Source: Blastocatellia bacterium (GTDB taxonomy: Bacteria; Acidobacteriota; Blastocatellia; Pyrinomonadales; Pyrinomonadaceae). Taken from it: 14,077 nt of DNA. The position numbers and the translations under genes are program-made. Below the pieces are notes generated by a model, which searched no databases, was not told where the DNA came from, and saw nothing but the letters and a program-made list of their open reading frames with translations. This document shows positions 6,601 through 12,747 of the stretch, in pieces. Position 1 is the first letter of the stretch. Every line of letters starts with the position of its first letter. The DNA lies in assembly GCA_013695495.1 (NCBI GenBank), contig JACDAK010000068.1, forward strand, positions 1 through 14,077, read 5' to 3'.

Positions 6601-7479
6601 ATGGAACGTGTCGAATTAAAAACTGTCGGGATCGTGGTAAAGCCGGATCATGAAGCCGCGTGGCGGACGGCCTGTGAGCTGTCAGGGTGGCTATCGCGCC
6701 GCGGTATTACGCTTGCCGGCGAACCGTATTGCCCCGTCGAAGCTATCGACCTGGAAGCCGAAGAGCGGCATAATGGCCGCGGCGCCCTCGGTGCCGCCGC
6801 AGACCTGATCGTCGTTCTCGGCGGCGACGGCACCATGATCTCGACCGCTCGGCTCATTGGAGATCACGAAGTTCTGGTGCTCGGTGTCAACTACGGTAGC
6901 CTTGGCTATCTAACCGACTTTCGCATCGAGGAAATGTATTCCGCCCTCGAATCCATCTTCGAAGGCAATTACGAGATCGACCGCCGCGTAATGCTCGGCG
7001 TCGAACATCGGCGGCGCGACAAGATGCTCGCCAAAGGCCGCGTCCTCAACGATGTGGTGATCAACAAAGCCGCGCTCGCCCGCATTATCGAGATCGACGT
7101 AGACCTCAACGGCCTTTTCGTCAATTCTTTCCGCGCAGACGGACTGATAGTCTCTACACCAACCGGCTCAACGGCGTATAACCTCTCCGCTGGCGGCCCC
7201 ATCATCTACCCATCGATGAACGCCATCGTCGTGACACCAATTTGCCCCTTCACGCTGACCAACCGGCCGATCGTCATTCCGGATGACGCGGTGGTCGAAC
7301 TCACGCTGAAGAATGAAAATGAAGGCGTGGTGCTTACGTTCGACGGCCAGATCGGCTACCCCATGGAATCGGGCGATCGAGCCGTGATCAGAAAAAGCGG
7401 TACAACTTTTAACCTGTTGCAGCCGCCCAACCGCAACTACTTCGACGTCCTGCGGAACAAACTGAAGTGGGGCCGCTAG
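6601..7479 (+). CDS. nadK: NAD kinase (ATP-NAD kinase)
   Basis: A 292-residue cytosolic enzyme that phosphorylates NAD+ to NADP+, the cell's source of NADP. All family blocks are present: VVLGGDGTM (71-79), with the catalytic Asp76 in GGDGT; NYGSLGYLTDF (97-107); and LNDVVINKA (149-157), the NE/D motif that binds the NAD ribose. RADGLIVSTPTGSTAYNLSA (178-197) is the Gly-rich signature, followed by TPICPFTLTNRP (212-223) and TFDGQ (246-250). Length is normal. No Shine-Dalgarno precedes ATG 6601 (the upstream bases are CATCACCGCTTAG), but the N-terminus VGIVVKPDHEAAW aligns with the expected first Rossmann-like strand, so the start is probably right. Its stop codon TAG overlaps the stop of the convergent alkyltransferase-like gene in the tetranucleotide CTAG, leaving no room for a private terminator. 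Confidence 0.97.
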   Translation: MERVELKTVGIVVKPDHEAAWRTACELSGWLSRRGITLAGEPYCPVEAIDLEAEERHNGRGALGAAADLIVVLGGDGTMISTARLIGDHEVLVLGVNYGSLGYLTDFRIEEMYSALESIFEGNYEIDRRVMLGVEHRRRDKMLAKGRVLNDVVINKAALARIIEIDVDLNGLFVNSFRADGLIVSTPTGSTAYNLSAGGPIIYPSMNAIVVTPICPFTLTNRPIVIPDDAVVELTLKNENEGVVLTFDGQIGYPMESGDRAVIRKSGTTFNLLQPPNRNYFDVLRNKLKWGR

Positions 7480-7841
7480 CCTAACAAGCTAGGCTGCATA
7501 TCATCGTCTTCGACATATCCCTCAGGCCACCAAATTAGAGCATCCAAGTCGCAGCGTTCTCTCGCATCGAACACGACCCCTTCCTGTTCGAGCATCGACT
7601 GCTGCAGATTCACCGGAATCGTCATCTTGCCGGTCGAGCATTTCCCCTGAGCGTTGATAACTCGTTGCCACGGCACATTATCCGTATCCGCAGCGTGCAT
7701 CACATACCCAACCGTCCGCGGCGTGTAACCTTCACCGAGGATCGAAGCGATCTGCCCATACGTCATCACCCGGCCTGCGGGGATTCGCGCCACCAAGTCG
7801 AAGACGCGCTTCTGATAGGATCTTTCGTTCGCGAATTTCAC
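7476..7841 (-). CDS. Alkyltransferase-like protein (ATL; MGMT-fold without catalytic cysteine)
   Basis: A 121-residue protein covering only the DNA-binding domain of O6-alkylguanine-DNA alkyltransferases. FDLVARIPAGRVMTYGQIA (14-32) contains the Tyr used to flip the base, and RTVGYVMHAA (42-51) holds the probable arginine finger. The active-site motif PCHRV is replaced by PWQRV (57-61), so Trp58 stands where the alkyl-accepting Cys should be. Known ATLs (S. pombe Atl1, E. coli YbaZ, with Trp at this site) bind O6-alkylguanine without repairing it and pass the lesion to nucleotide excision repair; the same role is inferred here. The GTG start overlaps the stop of the upstream hydrolase gene (GTGA, 7838-7841), so translation is coupled. 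The 3' end shares CTAG with nadK on the other strand. The C-terminal tail EDDDMQPSLLG is acidic and poorly conserved in kind. Confidence 0.93.
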   Translation of the reverse strand: MKFANERSYQKRVFDLVARIPAGRVMTYGQIASILGEGYTPRTVGYVMHAADTDNVPWQRVINAQGKCSTGKMTIPVNLQQSMLEQEGVVFDARERCDLDALIWWPEGYVEDDDMQPSLLG

Positions 7842-8485
7842 AACGTTCTCAATATCGTCCTTGCCGGCGAGCCGTCCCCCAATCCACCGGTGAATTTCAG
7901 CGGCAAGCAGATCAGCTCATAATCGCCGGCAGCCACCCCGCGAAGGTCCAACCCTTCAAGTATGACGATCTCTTGCTCCAAAAGCGCTATATGCGTCGCA
8001 AAATCGTCGGAGCCGAACTTTTCAACCGAAAGATAGTCGATACCGACCAGTTGAACCTTCATCTCGGCAAGCTTTCTCGCAGCCTCCGGCGTAATGTACG
8101 TAAAATCCGTCCGAAAGCCATCTTCCGGGGTCGCCCAAAAATTCGAGTTCCGCGTTTTGAATATGACGCGCTCGGCACCGTCGATTCCAGTAAGATGCTC
8201 AGGTCCGATCGCAGTCACGTCCGCCGCGACCCCCACTACCCGACACGGCCCGATCAGCTTATTCAGGTCAAGGTCCTCGACCCGCCGCGTTCCATCGATA
8301 AAATGATTCGGTGCGTCCACGTGTGTTCCGGTGTGGGCACCGAAACAAAGCTGCGAAACATTTGCAGGTCCACCCTCAGCCATTGCGAGATGTACATCAA
8401 CCGAGGCCCGCGGGTCGCCATCGTAGATAGGTACCGAGTTGCTGATCGGAACTGTGATGTCGTAAAACTTCATTTCCAAAAGCAT
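7838..8485 (-). CDS. Cyclase/kynurenine-formamidase-family metal-dependent hydrolase
   Basis: A 215-residue protein of the family (PF04199) that includes bacterial kynurenine formamidase KynB. It contains the metal-binding motif HTGTHVDAPNHF (51-62), with H51, H55, D57 and H61 as likely zinc ligands. YITPEAARKLAEMKVQLVGID matches the family's central block. HIALLEQEIVILEGLDL resembles the KynB region with the catalytic His and Glu, and the KFTGGLGDGSPAR C-terminus is typical (...GSPARA..). KynB converts N-formylkynurenine to kynurenine and formate in tryptophan breakdown. No other kynurenine gene is visible here, so the substrate is uncertain; many family members act on other amides or lactones. 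ATG 8485 lacks a good Shine-Dalgarno; ATG 8473 (MKFYDITVPI) fits the family start equally well. It heads a two-gene operon, coupled to the ATL gene by a 4-nt overlap. Confidence 0.9.
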   Translation of the reverse strand: MLLEMKFYDITVPISNSVPIYDGDPRASVDVHLAMAEGGPANVSQLCFGAHTGTHVDAPNHFIDGTRRVEDLDLNKLIGPCRVVGVAADVTAIGPEHLTGIDGAERVIFKTRNSNFWATPEDGFRTDFTYITPEAARKLAEMKVQLVGIDYLSVEKFGSDDFATHIALLEQEIVILEGLDLRGVAAGDYELICLPLKFTGGLGDGSPARTILRTL

Positions 8486-8581
8486 CTTAACGCCGCAAAA
8501 GCTTACATGAAACCGGGTCGCCGTTCAACATTCTTCCTTTCGCGGGTTTACGTCAAAACATCAATGGGTAAAACTAATTCT

Positions 8582-8866
8582 ATGGACATCAAGCACATTA
8601 AAAACGACAGCCGCGGTGCCTTCGTCATCAAGCAGGATGGCGAGCGATCAGCTGAACTGACCTACGTCAAAGCCGGCGAATCCAAGTTCATAATCGACCA
8701 TACCGAGGTCGACCCGTCGCTCCGGGGCCAAGGCGTCGGCGAAAAGCTCGTCGATGCCGCCGCCGACTACGCCCGCGAAAACAACCTCAAGATCTTCGCA
8801 ACCTGCCCATTCGCGATCAATGCCCTGCGGGAAAACGAAAGCTACTCAGACGTATTTGAAGGATAG
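8582..8866 (+). CDS. Small GNAT acetyltransferase (YidJ/CG type)
   Basis: A 94-residue protein matching the small GCN5-related family found next to many metabolic genes (PF14542 type). MDIKHIKNDSRGAFVIKQDG opens it, AELTYVKAGESKFIIDHTEV forms the central sheet, and DPSLRGQGVGEKLVDAAADY carries the acetyl-CoA pyrophosphate-binding motif RGQGVG. It ends with CPFAINALREN. The family is a minimal GNAT domain whose substrate is generally unknown. The reading frame is open for about 600 nt upstream (from 7973), but that part is antisense to the hydrolase gene and is not GNAT-like. The start is taken as ATG 8582, where similarity begins; ATG 8564 is an alternative. There is no Shine-Dalgarno. TTTACG (8548-8553) and TAAAAC (8569-8574), 15 nt apart, could place transcription near the ATG, suggesting a leaderless mRNA (speculative). 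mqnA follows after 3 nt. Confidence 0.87.
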   Translation: MDIKHIKNDSRGAFVIKQDGERSAELTYVKAGESKFIIDHTEVDPSLRGQGVGEKLVDAAADYARENNLKIFATCPFAINALRENESYSDVFEG

Positions 8867-8869
8867 TCG

Positions 8870-9667
8870 ATGCAACCCCTTCGCATCTCTGCGTCCAGCT
8901 ATTCTAATACCGCCCCGCTGATCTGGAGTATCCTATACGGATCGGAACGCGGCAAAGTCGAGTTGATTCTCGACAACGCCCCGGCCCGCTCCGCCGAGCT
9001 TCTAGACACGGACCGCGTCGCCATCGCGCTCGTGCCAGCAATAGCCTCGCAGCTCATCGACGATGTAAAGCTTGTTCCTGACGTTTGCGTCGGAGCCCGC
9101 GAGCGGGTCCGTAGCGTTTGTCTTGTAACGAAGGGCCGTGAGCTAGATCAAATAAAAAGTGTCTCTCTCGACACCTCGTCGCGAACATCCGCGGCGTTGA
9201 CCAAGATATTTTTTCGTGAGTTTTTGCGCAGCGAGCCTGTTTGGCAAGACGCAGATCCGAACATCGAAAATATGTTGGAAGTGTCTGACGCAGCGTTACT
9301 GATAGGTGATCCGGCACTCCAGCTTTGGACGGCCGAGAGCGATTATATCCTTTTCGATCTCGCTCAACTCTGGCGCAAATATACGGGTCTTGGATTCATT
9401 TTTGCGATGTGGATGACTCGGCGCGATTCGCTTGAGATCGATCTGGCCGCAGCTCGCGACGAAGGAGTAAAGAACATCGCCCGCATAGCCGCTAACTACG
9501 AAGCCGAGATCGGGATGAGCAGGACTGATCTTTTTCAGTATCTGACTGAAAATATCAGTTATTCAGCTGACGAGGAGATGCTTGCCGGAATGGATCTATA
9601 CTTCGACCTTGCCGCAAAACACGGGCTGACGCCCGCTCGCCGTACCGTCCGGTTTCTGCCGGGTTAA
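8870..9667 (+). CDS. mqnA: Chorismate dehydratase, futalosine pathway of menaquinone biosynthesis
   Basis: A 265-residue cytosolic enzyme that dehydrates chorismate to 3-[(1-carboxyvinyl)oxy]benzoate, the entry step of the futalosine route. It has the periplasmic-binding-protein-like fold. RISASSYSNTAPLIW (5-19) is the typical MqnA N-terminus (R.g...y.Nt.Pl). VSLDTSSRTSAALTKIF matches the S.TS..L block, ALLIGDPAL is the family's IGD.AL motif, and TGLGFIFAMW corresponds to TGLPFVFA.W. Length is usual (about 270-290). The Shine-Dalgarno AAGGA lies inside the end of the GNAT gene, 6 nt before the ATG, and only 3 nt separate the two genes, so they are co-transcribed and probably coupled. Its TAA overlaps the TAA of the small minus-strand gene in TTAA (9664-9667). 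The later pathway gene mqnC starts 860 nt downstream, separated by two minus-strand genes. Confidence 0.93.
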   Translation: MQPLRISASSYSNTAPLIWSILYGSERGKVELILDNAPARSAELLDTDRVAIALVPAIASQLIDDVKLVPDVCVGARERVRSVCLVTKGRELDQIKSVSLDTSSRTSAALTKIFFREFLRSEPVWQDADPNIENMLEVSDAALLIGDPALQLWTAESDYILFDLAQLWRKYTGLGFIFAMWMTRRDSLEIDLAAARDEGVKNIARIAANYEAEIGMSRTDLFQYLTENISYSADEEMLAGMDLYFDLAAKHGLTPARRTVRFLPG

Positions 9668-9765
9668 AATAGACCTGACTGAAACAGCAATAACCAACCC
9701 GCCACCAGTACAAAAAGCAGCAATCCAAGGTCGGTCGTTCCAAGTTGTTGTTCGTGATTCCTCAT
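9664..9765 (-). CDS. Unrecognised 33-residue single-pass membrane protein
   Basis: The minus strand encodes ATG to TAA, 33 residues. A polar N-terminus (MRNHEQQLGTTD) is followed by one hydrophobic segment, LGLLLFVLVAGWLLLF (13-28), then the short tail QSGLF. The segment is long enough to span a bilayer. Support for a real gene: GGAAGGTG (9775-9782) stands 9 nt before the ATG, which is excellent Shine-Dalgarno placement; the stop overlaps the mqnA stop in TTAA, the same tail-to-tail arrangement used by other genes here; and most of it lies in a gap otherwise without a gene. I do not recognise the family. It could be a small regulatory subunit of a membrane enzyme or complex, but nothing in the sequence says which. 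It may depend on its own promoter, since a weak terminator-like hairpin separates it from the YdeI-like gene upstream. Confidence 0.65.
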   Translation of the reverse strand: MRNHEQQLGTTDLGLLLFVLVAGWLLLFQSGLF

Positions 9766-9839
9766 TTCCGCCTACACCTTCCGCAAAAATCGTTCCATAC
9801 CAATAGACGCGAAATGCGGCCCATTTTTGTCTCAGTCGG

Positions 9840-9858
9840 AAAAAAATTGTCTCAATTT
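9840..9858 (-). terminator. Weak terminator-like hairpin after the YdeI-like gene
   Basis: On the minus strand AAATTG (9858-9853) pairs with CAATTT (9849-9844) around the loop AGA and runs directly into a seven-T tract (9846-9840). The stem is only six bp and AT-rich, so efficiency would be low. It lies 45 nt past the stop at 9903. One copy of TTGTCTCA falls in this hairpin (9847-9854); a second lies 20 bp away (9827-9834). Confidence 0.35.
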
Positions 9859-9902
9859 GATTGAATTCGCGTCGTGGATGCGTGCAGGTGAACGGAAAGA
9901 AG

Positions 9903-10418
9903 TCAAAGAACCGGCCGTTTCAAATCTTGCGCAAGCGTTGAATGGTCTATCTTTCCTTCATTATCCTTGAGGTGTTCAATCACGATCAAACCCATCTGAA
10001 TGCGGCGATCAAGGTCCTTCGGCTTGCCGAGAATGTAAAGTATCGATCGCTGCTTTCCCGGCGTCAGGCCATGGAAAAGCTCATCACCCTCAGGATCTTG
10101 ATCCAGTATCTCGCGAAACTCCTCAGGCATCGGCAGTCCATACTTGCTTTCATCCTTCCAGATCTCGACGCTTAGAGTATCTCCAGGTTCAATGCCGAGC
10201 CTCGTACGGATCCCCTTGTTGACCATTATGAAAAACGCATCGTGGTAGGGCATCAACGCACACTGCAGCGTTTCTCGCCCCTCGAGCCTGCAGACCACTC
10301 GTCGGCTGCCTTCCTCGAACCGAAACTTTCCGGCCGCCGCAGCCGAAACCGTTATGTAATGCCACCCGGACTCGGGCGAGAACTTTTCGAGTTTCGCTTT
10401 GAATTTTGCAGACCTCAT
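9903..10418 (-). CDS. DUF1905 / YdeI (OmpD-associated) family protein
   Basis: A 171-residue, two-part protein. Residues about 5-95 match DUF1905, a small beta-barrel: FKAKLEKFSPESGWHYITV, then KFRFEEGSRRVVCRLEG, MPYHDAFFIMVNKGIRTRLG and EPGDTLSVEIWKD. Residues about 105-165 match the YdeI/OmpD-associated helical domain: MPEEFREILDQDPEG, then ELFHGLTPGKQRSILYILG and DRRIQMGLIVIEHL. This domain pair is common in bacteria, and the biochemical function is not established; some family members are named for bacteriocin protection. ATG 10418 has no Shine-Dalgarno (CACTCTTTTT precedes it), yet no better in-frame start is apparent. It is divergent from mqnC with a 108-nt gap. It shows no link to menaquinone synthesis beyond position. 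Confidence 0.88.
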   Translation of the reverse strand: MRSAKFKAKLEKFSPESGWHYITVSAAAAGKFRFEEGSRRVVCRLEGRETLQCALMPYHDAFFIMVNKGIRTRLGIEPGDTLSVEIWKDESKYGLPMPEEFREILDQDPEGDELFHGLTPGKQRSILYILGKPKDLDRRIQMGLIVIEHLKDNEGKIDHSTLAQDLKRPVL

Positions 10419-10480
10419 AAAAAGAGTGTGCTCGCCACCGACCAGCGGCCTGCGTTACGATTTATGTTAGTTCTGATAAG

Positions 10481-10488
10481 ATTATAAC
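10481..10488. promoter_or_regulatory. Overlapping -10 elements of a possible bidirectional promoter (YdeI-like gene / mqnC)
   Basis: ATTATAAC reads as TATAAC on the plus strand (10483-10488) and TATAAT on the minus strand (10486-10481). It therefore offers a -10 element to both divergent genes. Predicted leaders would be about 30 nt for mqnC and 55 nt for the YdeI-like gene. Neither direction has a good -35 at 16-18 nt. Overlapping -10 elements are a described form of bidirectional promoter; this case is an inference. Confidence 0.35.
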
Positions 10489-10526
10489 TGAACAACCGGG
10501 TAGTTCCGCTGCTGACCGAGAGACGA

Positions 10527-11702
10527 ATGGAAAAAGATATACAGGCCATTTTAGACAGAGCACTCGACGGTGAACGCCTTACGAGCGATGATTGCACCGA
10601 TCTCCTCAAGTCGAACGATTTCGTCCGGATCGGGCTCGCTGCGCACGAGATGCGCATGCGGCACAACCCCGCTGACGCCGTAACTTACATCATCGACCGC
10701 AACATTAATTACACCAACGTCTGCAACGTCGTCTGCACCTTCTGCGCGTTCTATCGCCGACCCGGAAAGCCCGACACCTACGTCCACTCCATCGACGAGA
10801 TCTGCAAACGCATTGACGAGACCATCGCACTCGGCGGAACCGGCGTTCTGATGCAGGGCGGGCTGCATCCCGATTTCAATATTGAATGGTACGAAGACCT
10901 CCTACGAACGCTCCATTCGAAATACCCAAATTTTCAACTTCACTGCTTTTCGCCGCCGGAGATCCATAACATCTCGCTCATCTCAAGGCTCGATTACGTG
11001 ACCATTTTGCAGCGGTTGAAAGATGCCGGACTCAACTCCATGCCCGGCGGCGGCGGCGAGATCCTCGACGACGAGGTTCGGAAGCGAGTCTCTACGAAAT
11101 GCACCACTCAAGAGTGGCTGGATGTGATGCGTGCCGTCCATCAAGTCGGCCTCATCTCCACGGCTACCATGATGTTCGGCATCGGCGATGGCATCGAACA
11201 CCGCGTCCGCCATCTCGAACGCATCCGTCAAGTTCAGGACGAAGCCCTTGCGAACAAGGCTAACGACCCAAACTACGGCCAGTTCACCGCCTTCATCCCC
11301 TGGACCTTCCAGCGCGAAAACACGGCCCTCGGCCGTAAGATCACCGAAGAACCGACCGGCATCGACTACCTAAAGATGCTCTCCGTCTCGCGGCTCTTCC
11401 TCGATAACATCCGGCACATCCAGTCGTCATGGCTAACCCAAGGGATCCGCCTCGGCCAATCCGCACTCCGTTTCGGCGCCGACGACATGGGCTCCATAAT
11501 GATCGAAGAAAACGTCGTCTCCGCCGCCGGCGCCAACAACGAGGCCAATGAACGGGACCTCCGCTACCAGATCCGTGAAGCCGGCTTCACCCCCCAACAA
11601 CGCGACATCCTCTACAACTACATAAACCGGGAAAGCACCGACGAACTAGACACCCGAAACTCGATGCCGCTGAAATCGCTGAACGTTGCCTTTGCGGACT
11701 GA
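10527..11702 (+). CDS. mqnC: Cyclic dehypoxanthinyl futalosine synthase (radical SAM), menaquinone biosynthesis
   Basis: A 391-residue radical SAM enzyme that cyclises dehypoxanthinyl futalosine in the futalosine pathway. The cluster-binding motif is CNVVCTFCAFYR, with Cys66, Cys70 and Cys73 (CX3CX2C) and the aromatic residue typical of the MqnC/MqnE/CofH group. GGTGVLMQGGLHPDFNIEWYEDLL, split here as GGTGVLMQGG (about 103-112) and LHPDFNIEWYEDLL, is a hallmark, as are HCFSPPEI, LNSMPGGGGEILDDEVR and MMFGIGDGIEHRVRHLERIR. FTAFIPWTFQRENT separates it from MqnE-like relatives, and QSALRFGADDMGSIMIEENV closes the barrel. Length is slightly above the usual 370-380. The Shine-Dalgarno is weak (GAGAGACGA before the ATG). 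It is followed after 10 nt by a membrane-protein gene, so it may head an operon. The clear MqnC signature makes the call firm. Confidence 0.95.
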   Translation: MEKDIQAILDRALDGERLTSDDCTDLLKSNDFVRIGLAAHEMRMRHNPADAVTYIIDRNINYTNVCNVVCTFCAFYRRPGKPDTYVHSIDEICKRIDETIALGGTGVLMQGGLHPDFNIEWYEDLLRTLHSKYPNFQLHCFSPPEIHNISLISRLDYVTILQRLKDAGLNSMPGGGGEILDDEVRKRVSTKCTTQEWLDVMRAVHQVGLISTATMMFGIGDGIEHRVRHLERIRQVQDEALANKANDPNYGQFTAFIPWTFQRENTALGRKITEEPTGIDYLKMLSVSRLFLDNIRHIQSSWLTQGIRLGQSALRFGADDMGSIMIEENVVSAAGANNEANERDLRYQIREAGFTPQQRDILYNYINRESTDELDTRNSMPLKSLNVAFAD

Positions 11703-11712
11703 GTGGACTTAA

Positions 11713-12204
11713 ATGATGGCGAAGCCAAAATTTATCATAGGCACGTCATTGCTTTCATTGACCACTGGCTCTCTTGCGATTGCGCCAGTAGTAATGAGTG
11801 AAAACGGATATGTGGGATCAATCGTATTTCTCCCTGTGCTAATAGTCGTTTTGATTGTCGCCGCTCTTACCTTTTTGGTCGGCATTGTTGTACTTGCTAC
11901 CTGGAGAGAACTCGGTCCCTACATTTTGCTTTTCGCGATGCTTCTGCCCATTGGCTTTTTTACTGGAGCCATGATTTCGAAGCACCTAGAGATCGGCGCG
12001 TACAAGGTGGAACCGACGCGGCCCGTAGTACCGGCGATTTCGAACAAAGTGCTGTCCAAGAAAGAGGCGACTCATGATGAGGTGCAGCGTTTCTGGACTG
12101 AGATCGTGGGTTATCCAACAGGTAAAGCAAGCCGCTGGAGTCGGCCGGGAGTTCAGGCAGTCCTCGGAGCATTAACTGCCGAGATCGCCCGACAAAGTTT
12201 TTAG
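11713..12204 (+). CDS. Hypothetical three-helix membrane protein
   Basis: A 163-residue protein of no family I recognise. Three hydrophobic segments are visible: about 8-28 (IIGTSLLSLTTGSLAIAPVV), 36-62 (SIVFLPVLIVVLIVAALTFL and following) and 69-88 (PYILLFAMLLPIGFFTGAMI). A basic, probably cytosolic or periplasmic tail of about 75 residues follows (KEATHDEVQRFWTEIVGYP, then SRPGVQAVLGALTAEIARQ). Tandem ATGs occur at 11713 and 11716; GTGGA about 6 nt upstream is a weak Shine-Dalgarno. It lies 10 nt after mqnC and its TAG directly abuts the ATG of the next SRPBCC gene, so all three could be co-transcribed. Its codon third positions look less C-rich than those of mqnC or the SRPBCC gene, which could mean a younger or less expressed gene. 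No function is proposed. Confidence 0.78.
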   Translation: MMAKPKFIIGTSLLSLTTGSLAIAPVVMSENGYVGSIVFLPVLIVVLIVAALTFLVGIVVLATWRELGPYILLFAMLLPIGFFTGAMISKHLEIGAYKVEPTRPVVPAISNKVLSKKEATHDEVQRFWTEIVGYPTGKASRWSRPGVQAVLGALTAEIARQSF

Positions 12205-12669
12205 ATGCCGCAAATAATTCTCAAAACCCACATCAATGCCCCCGCCAAGATCTGCTTCGACCTGATGCGGGATATCAGGCTCCACACCGAGACGACCGCT
12301 CAGACCGGAGAGCGCGCAGTCGCGGGCGTTACCGAAGGCATGATCGGGCTTGGGCAAACAGTCACTTTCGAAGGCAAACACTTTGGCATCACCCAGCGCC
12401 TTACCGTGAAGGTCACCGAGTTCGATCGCCCCACGCTATTTGTCGACGAAATGATCGAAGGCACGTTCGCCGCCTTCAAGCACATCCACGAGTTTTCGCC
12501 CGCAAGCGGCGGCACCCTTATGACCGACACCCTCATCTGGACATCTCCCTTCGGGATTCTCGGTACGATAGCCGACAAATTGCTTCTCGAACGGCATTTA
12601 ACCGACCTAGTCAGCAACCGCAACGCTAAGCTAAAAGAAATAGCTGAATCCGAACACCGGACAGCCTAA
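12205..12669 (+). CDS. SRPBCC (START/Bet v1-like) family protein, second copy
   Basis: A 154-residue protein. MPQIILKTHINAPAKICFDL is the usual first strand and helix of the fold; GLGQTVTFEGKHFGITQRLT and FDRPTLFVDEMIEGTFAAFK form the mid sheet; GGTLMTDTLIWTSPFGILG and the long C-terminal helix (LERHLTDLVSNRNAKLKEIA) complete the ligand cavity. It aligns in pattern with the SRPBCC protein at 163-615 (GxFAxxKHxH and hhDxhxhxxP) but clearly diverges. Small stand-alone proteins of this type are common and bind unknown lipophilic ligands. The ATG follows the upstream TAG with zero spacing and no Shine-Dalgarno, so translation probably depends on reinitiation. A 78-nt gap (12670-12747) then precedes the desaturase, with no clear terminator or promoter seen by eye. 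Confidence 0.87.
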   Translation: MPQIILKTHINAPAKICFDLMRDIRLHTETTAQTGERAVAGVTEGMIGLGQTVTFEGKHFGITQRLTVKVTEFDRPTLFVDEMIEGTFAAFKHIHEFSPASGGTLMTDTLIWTSPFGILGTIADKLLLERHLTDLVSNRNAKLKEIAESEHRTA

Positions 12670-12747
12670 ATTACTCAACTATTACAGTCTCGCGCCTTTT
12701 TACCTGCTACTCTTAGATCTCAGATCCTTTCGGACCAAGGGAGTTCA

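Noticed and set aside
7973..8581. N-terminal extension of the GNAT protein by about 200 residues
   Set aside because: The stretch is antisense to the hydrolase gene, which has clear family motifs on the other strand; its translation is Arg/Lys-rich and does not resemble a domain.
9555..9743. 62-residue minus-strand frame overlapping the mqnA end
   Set aside because: It overlaps both mqnA and the 33-residue gene in another frame, has no Shine-Dalgarno and has the odd composition of an off-frame translation.
8870..11702. mqnA-mqnC as one menaquinone operon
   Set aside because: Two minus-strand genes (9664-9765 and 9903-10418) and a divergent promoter region lie between them.
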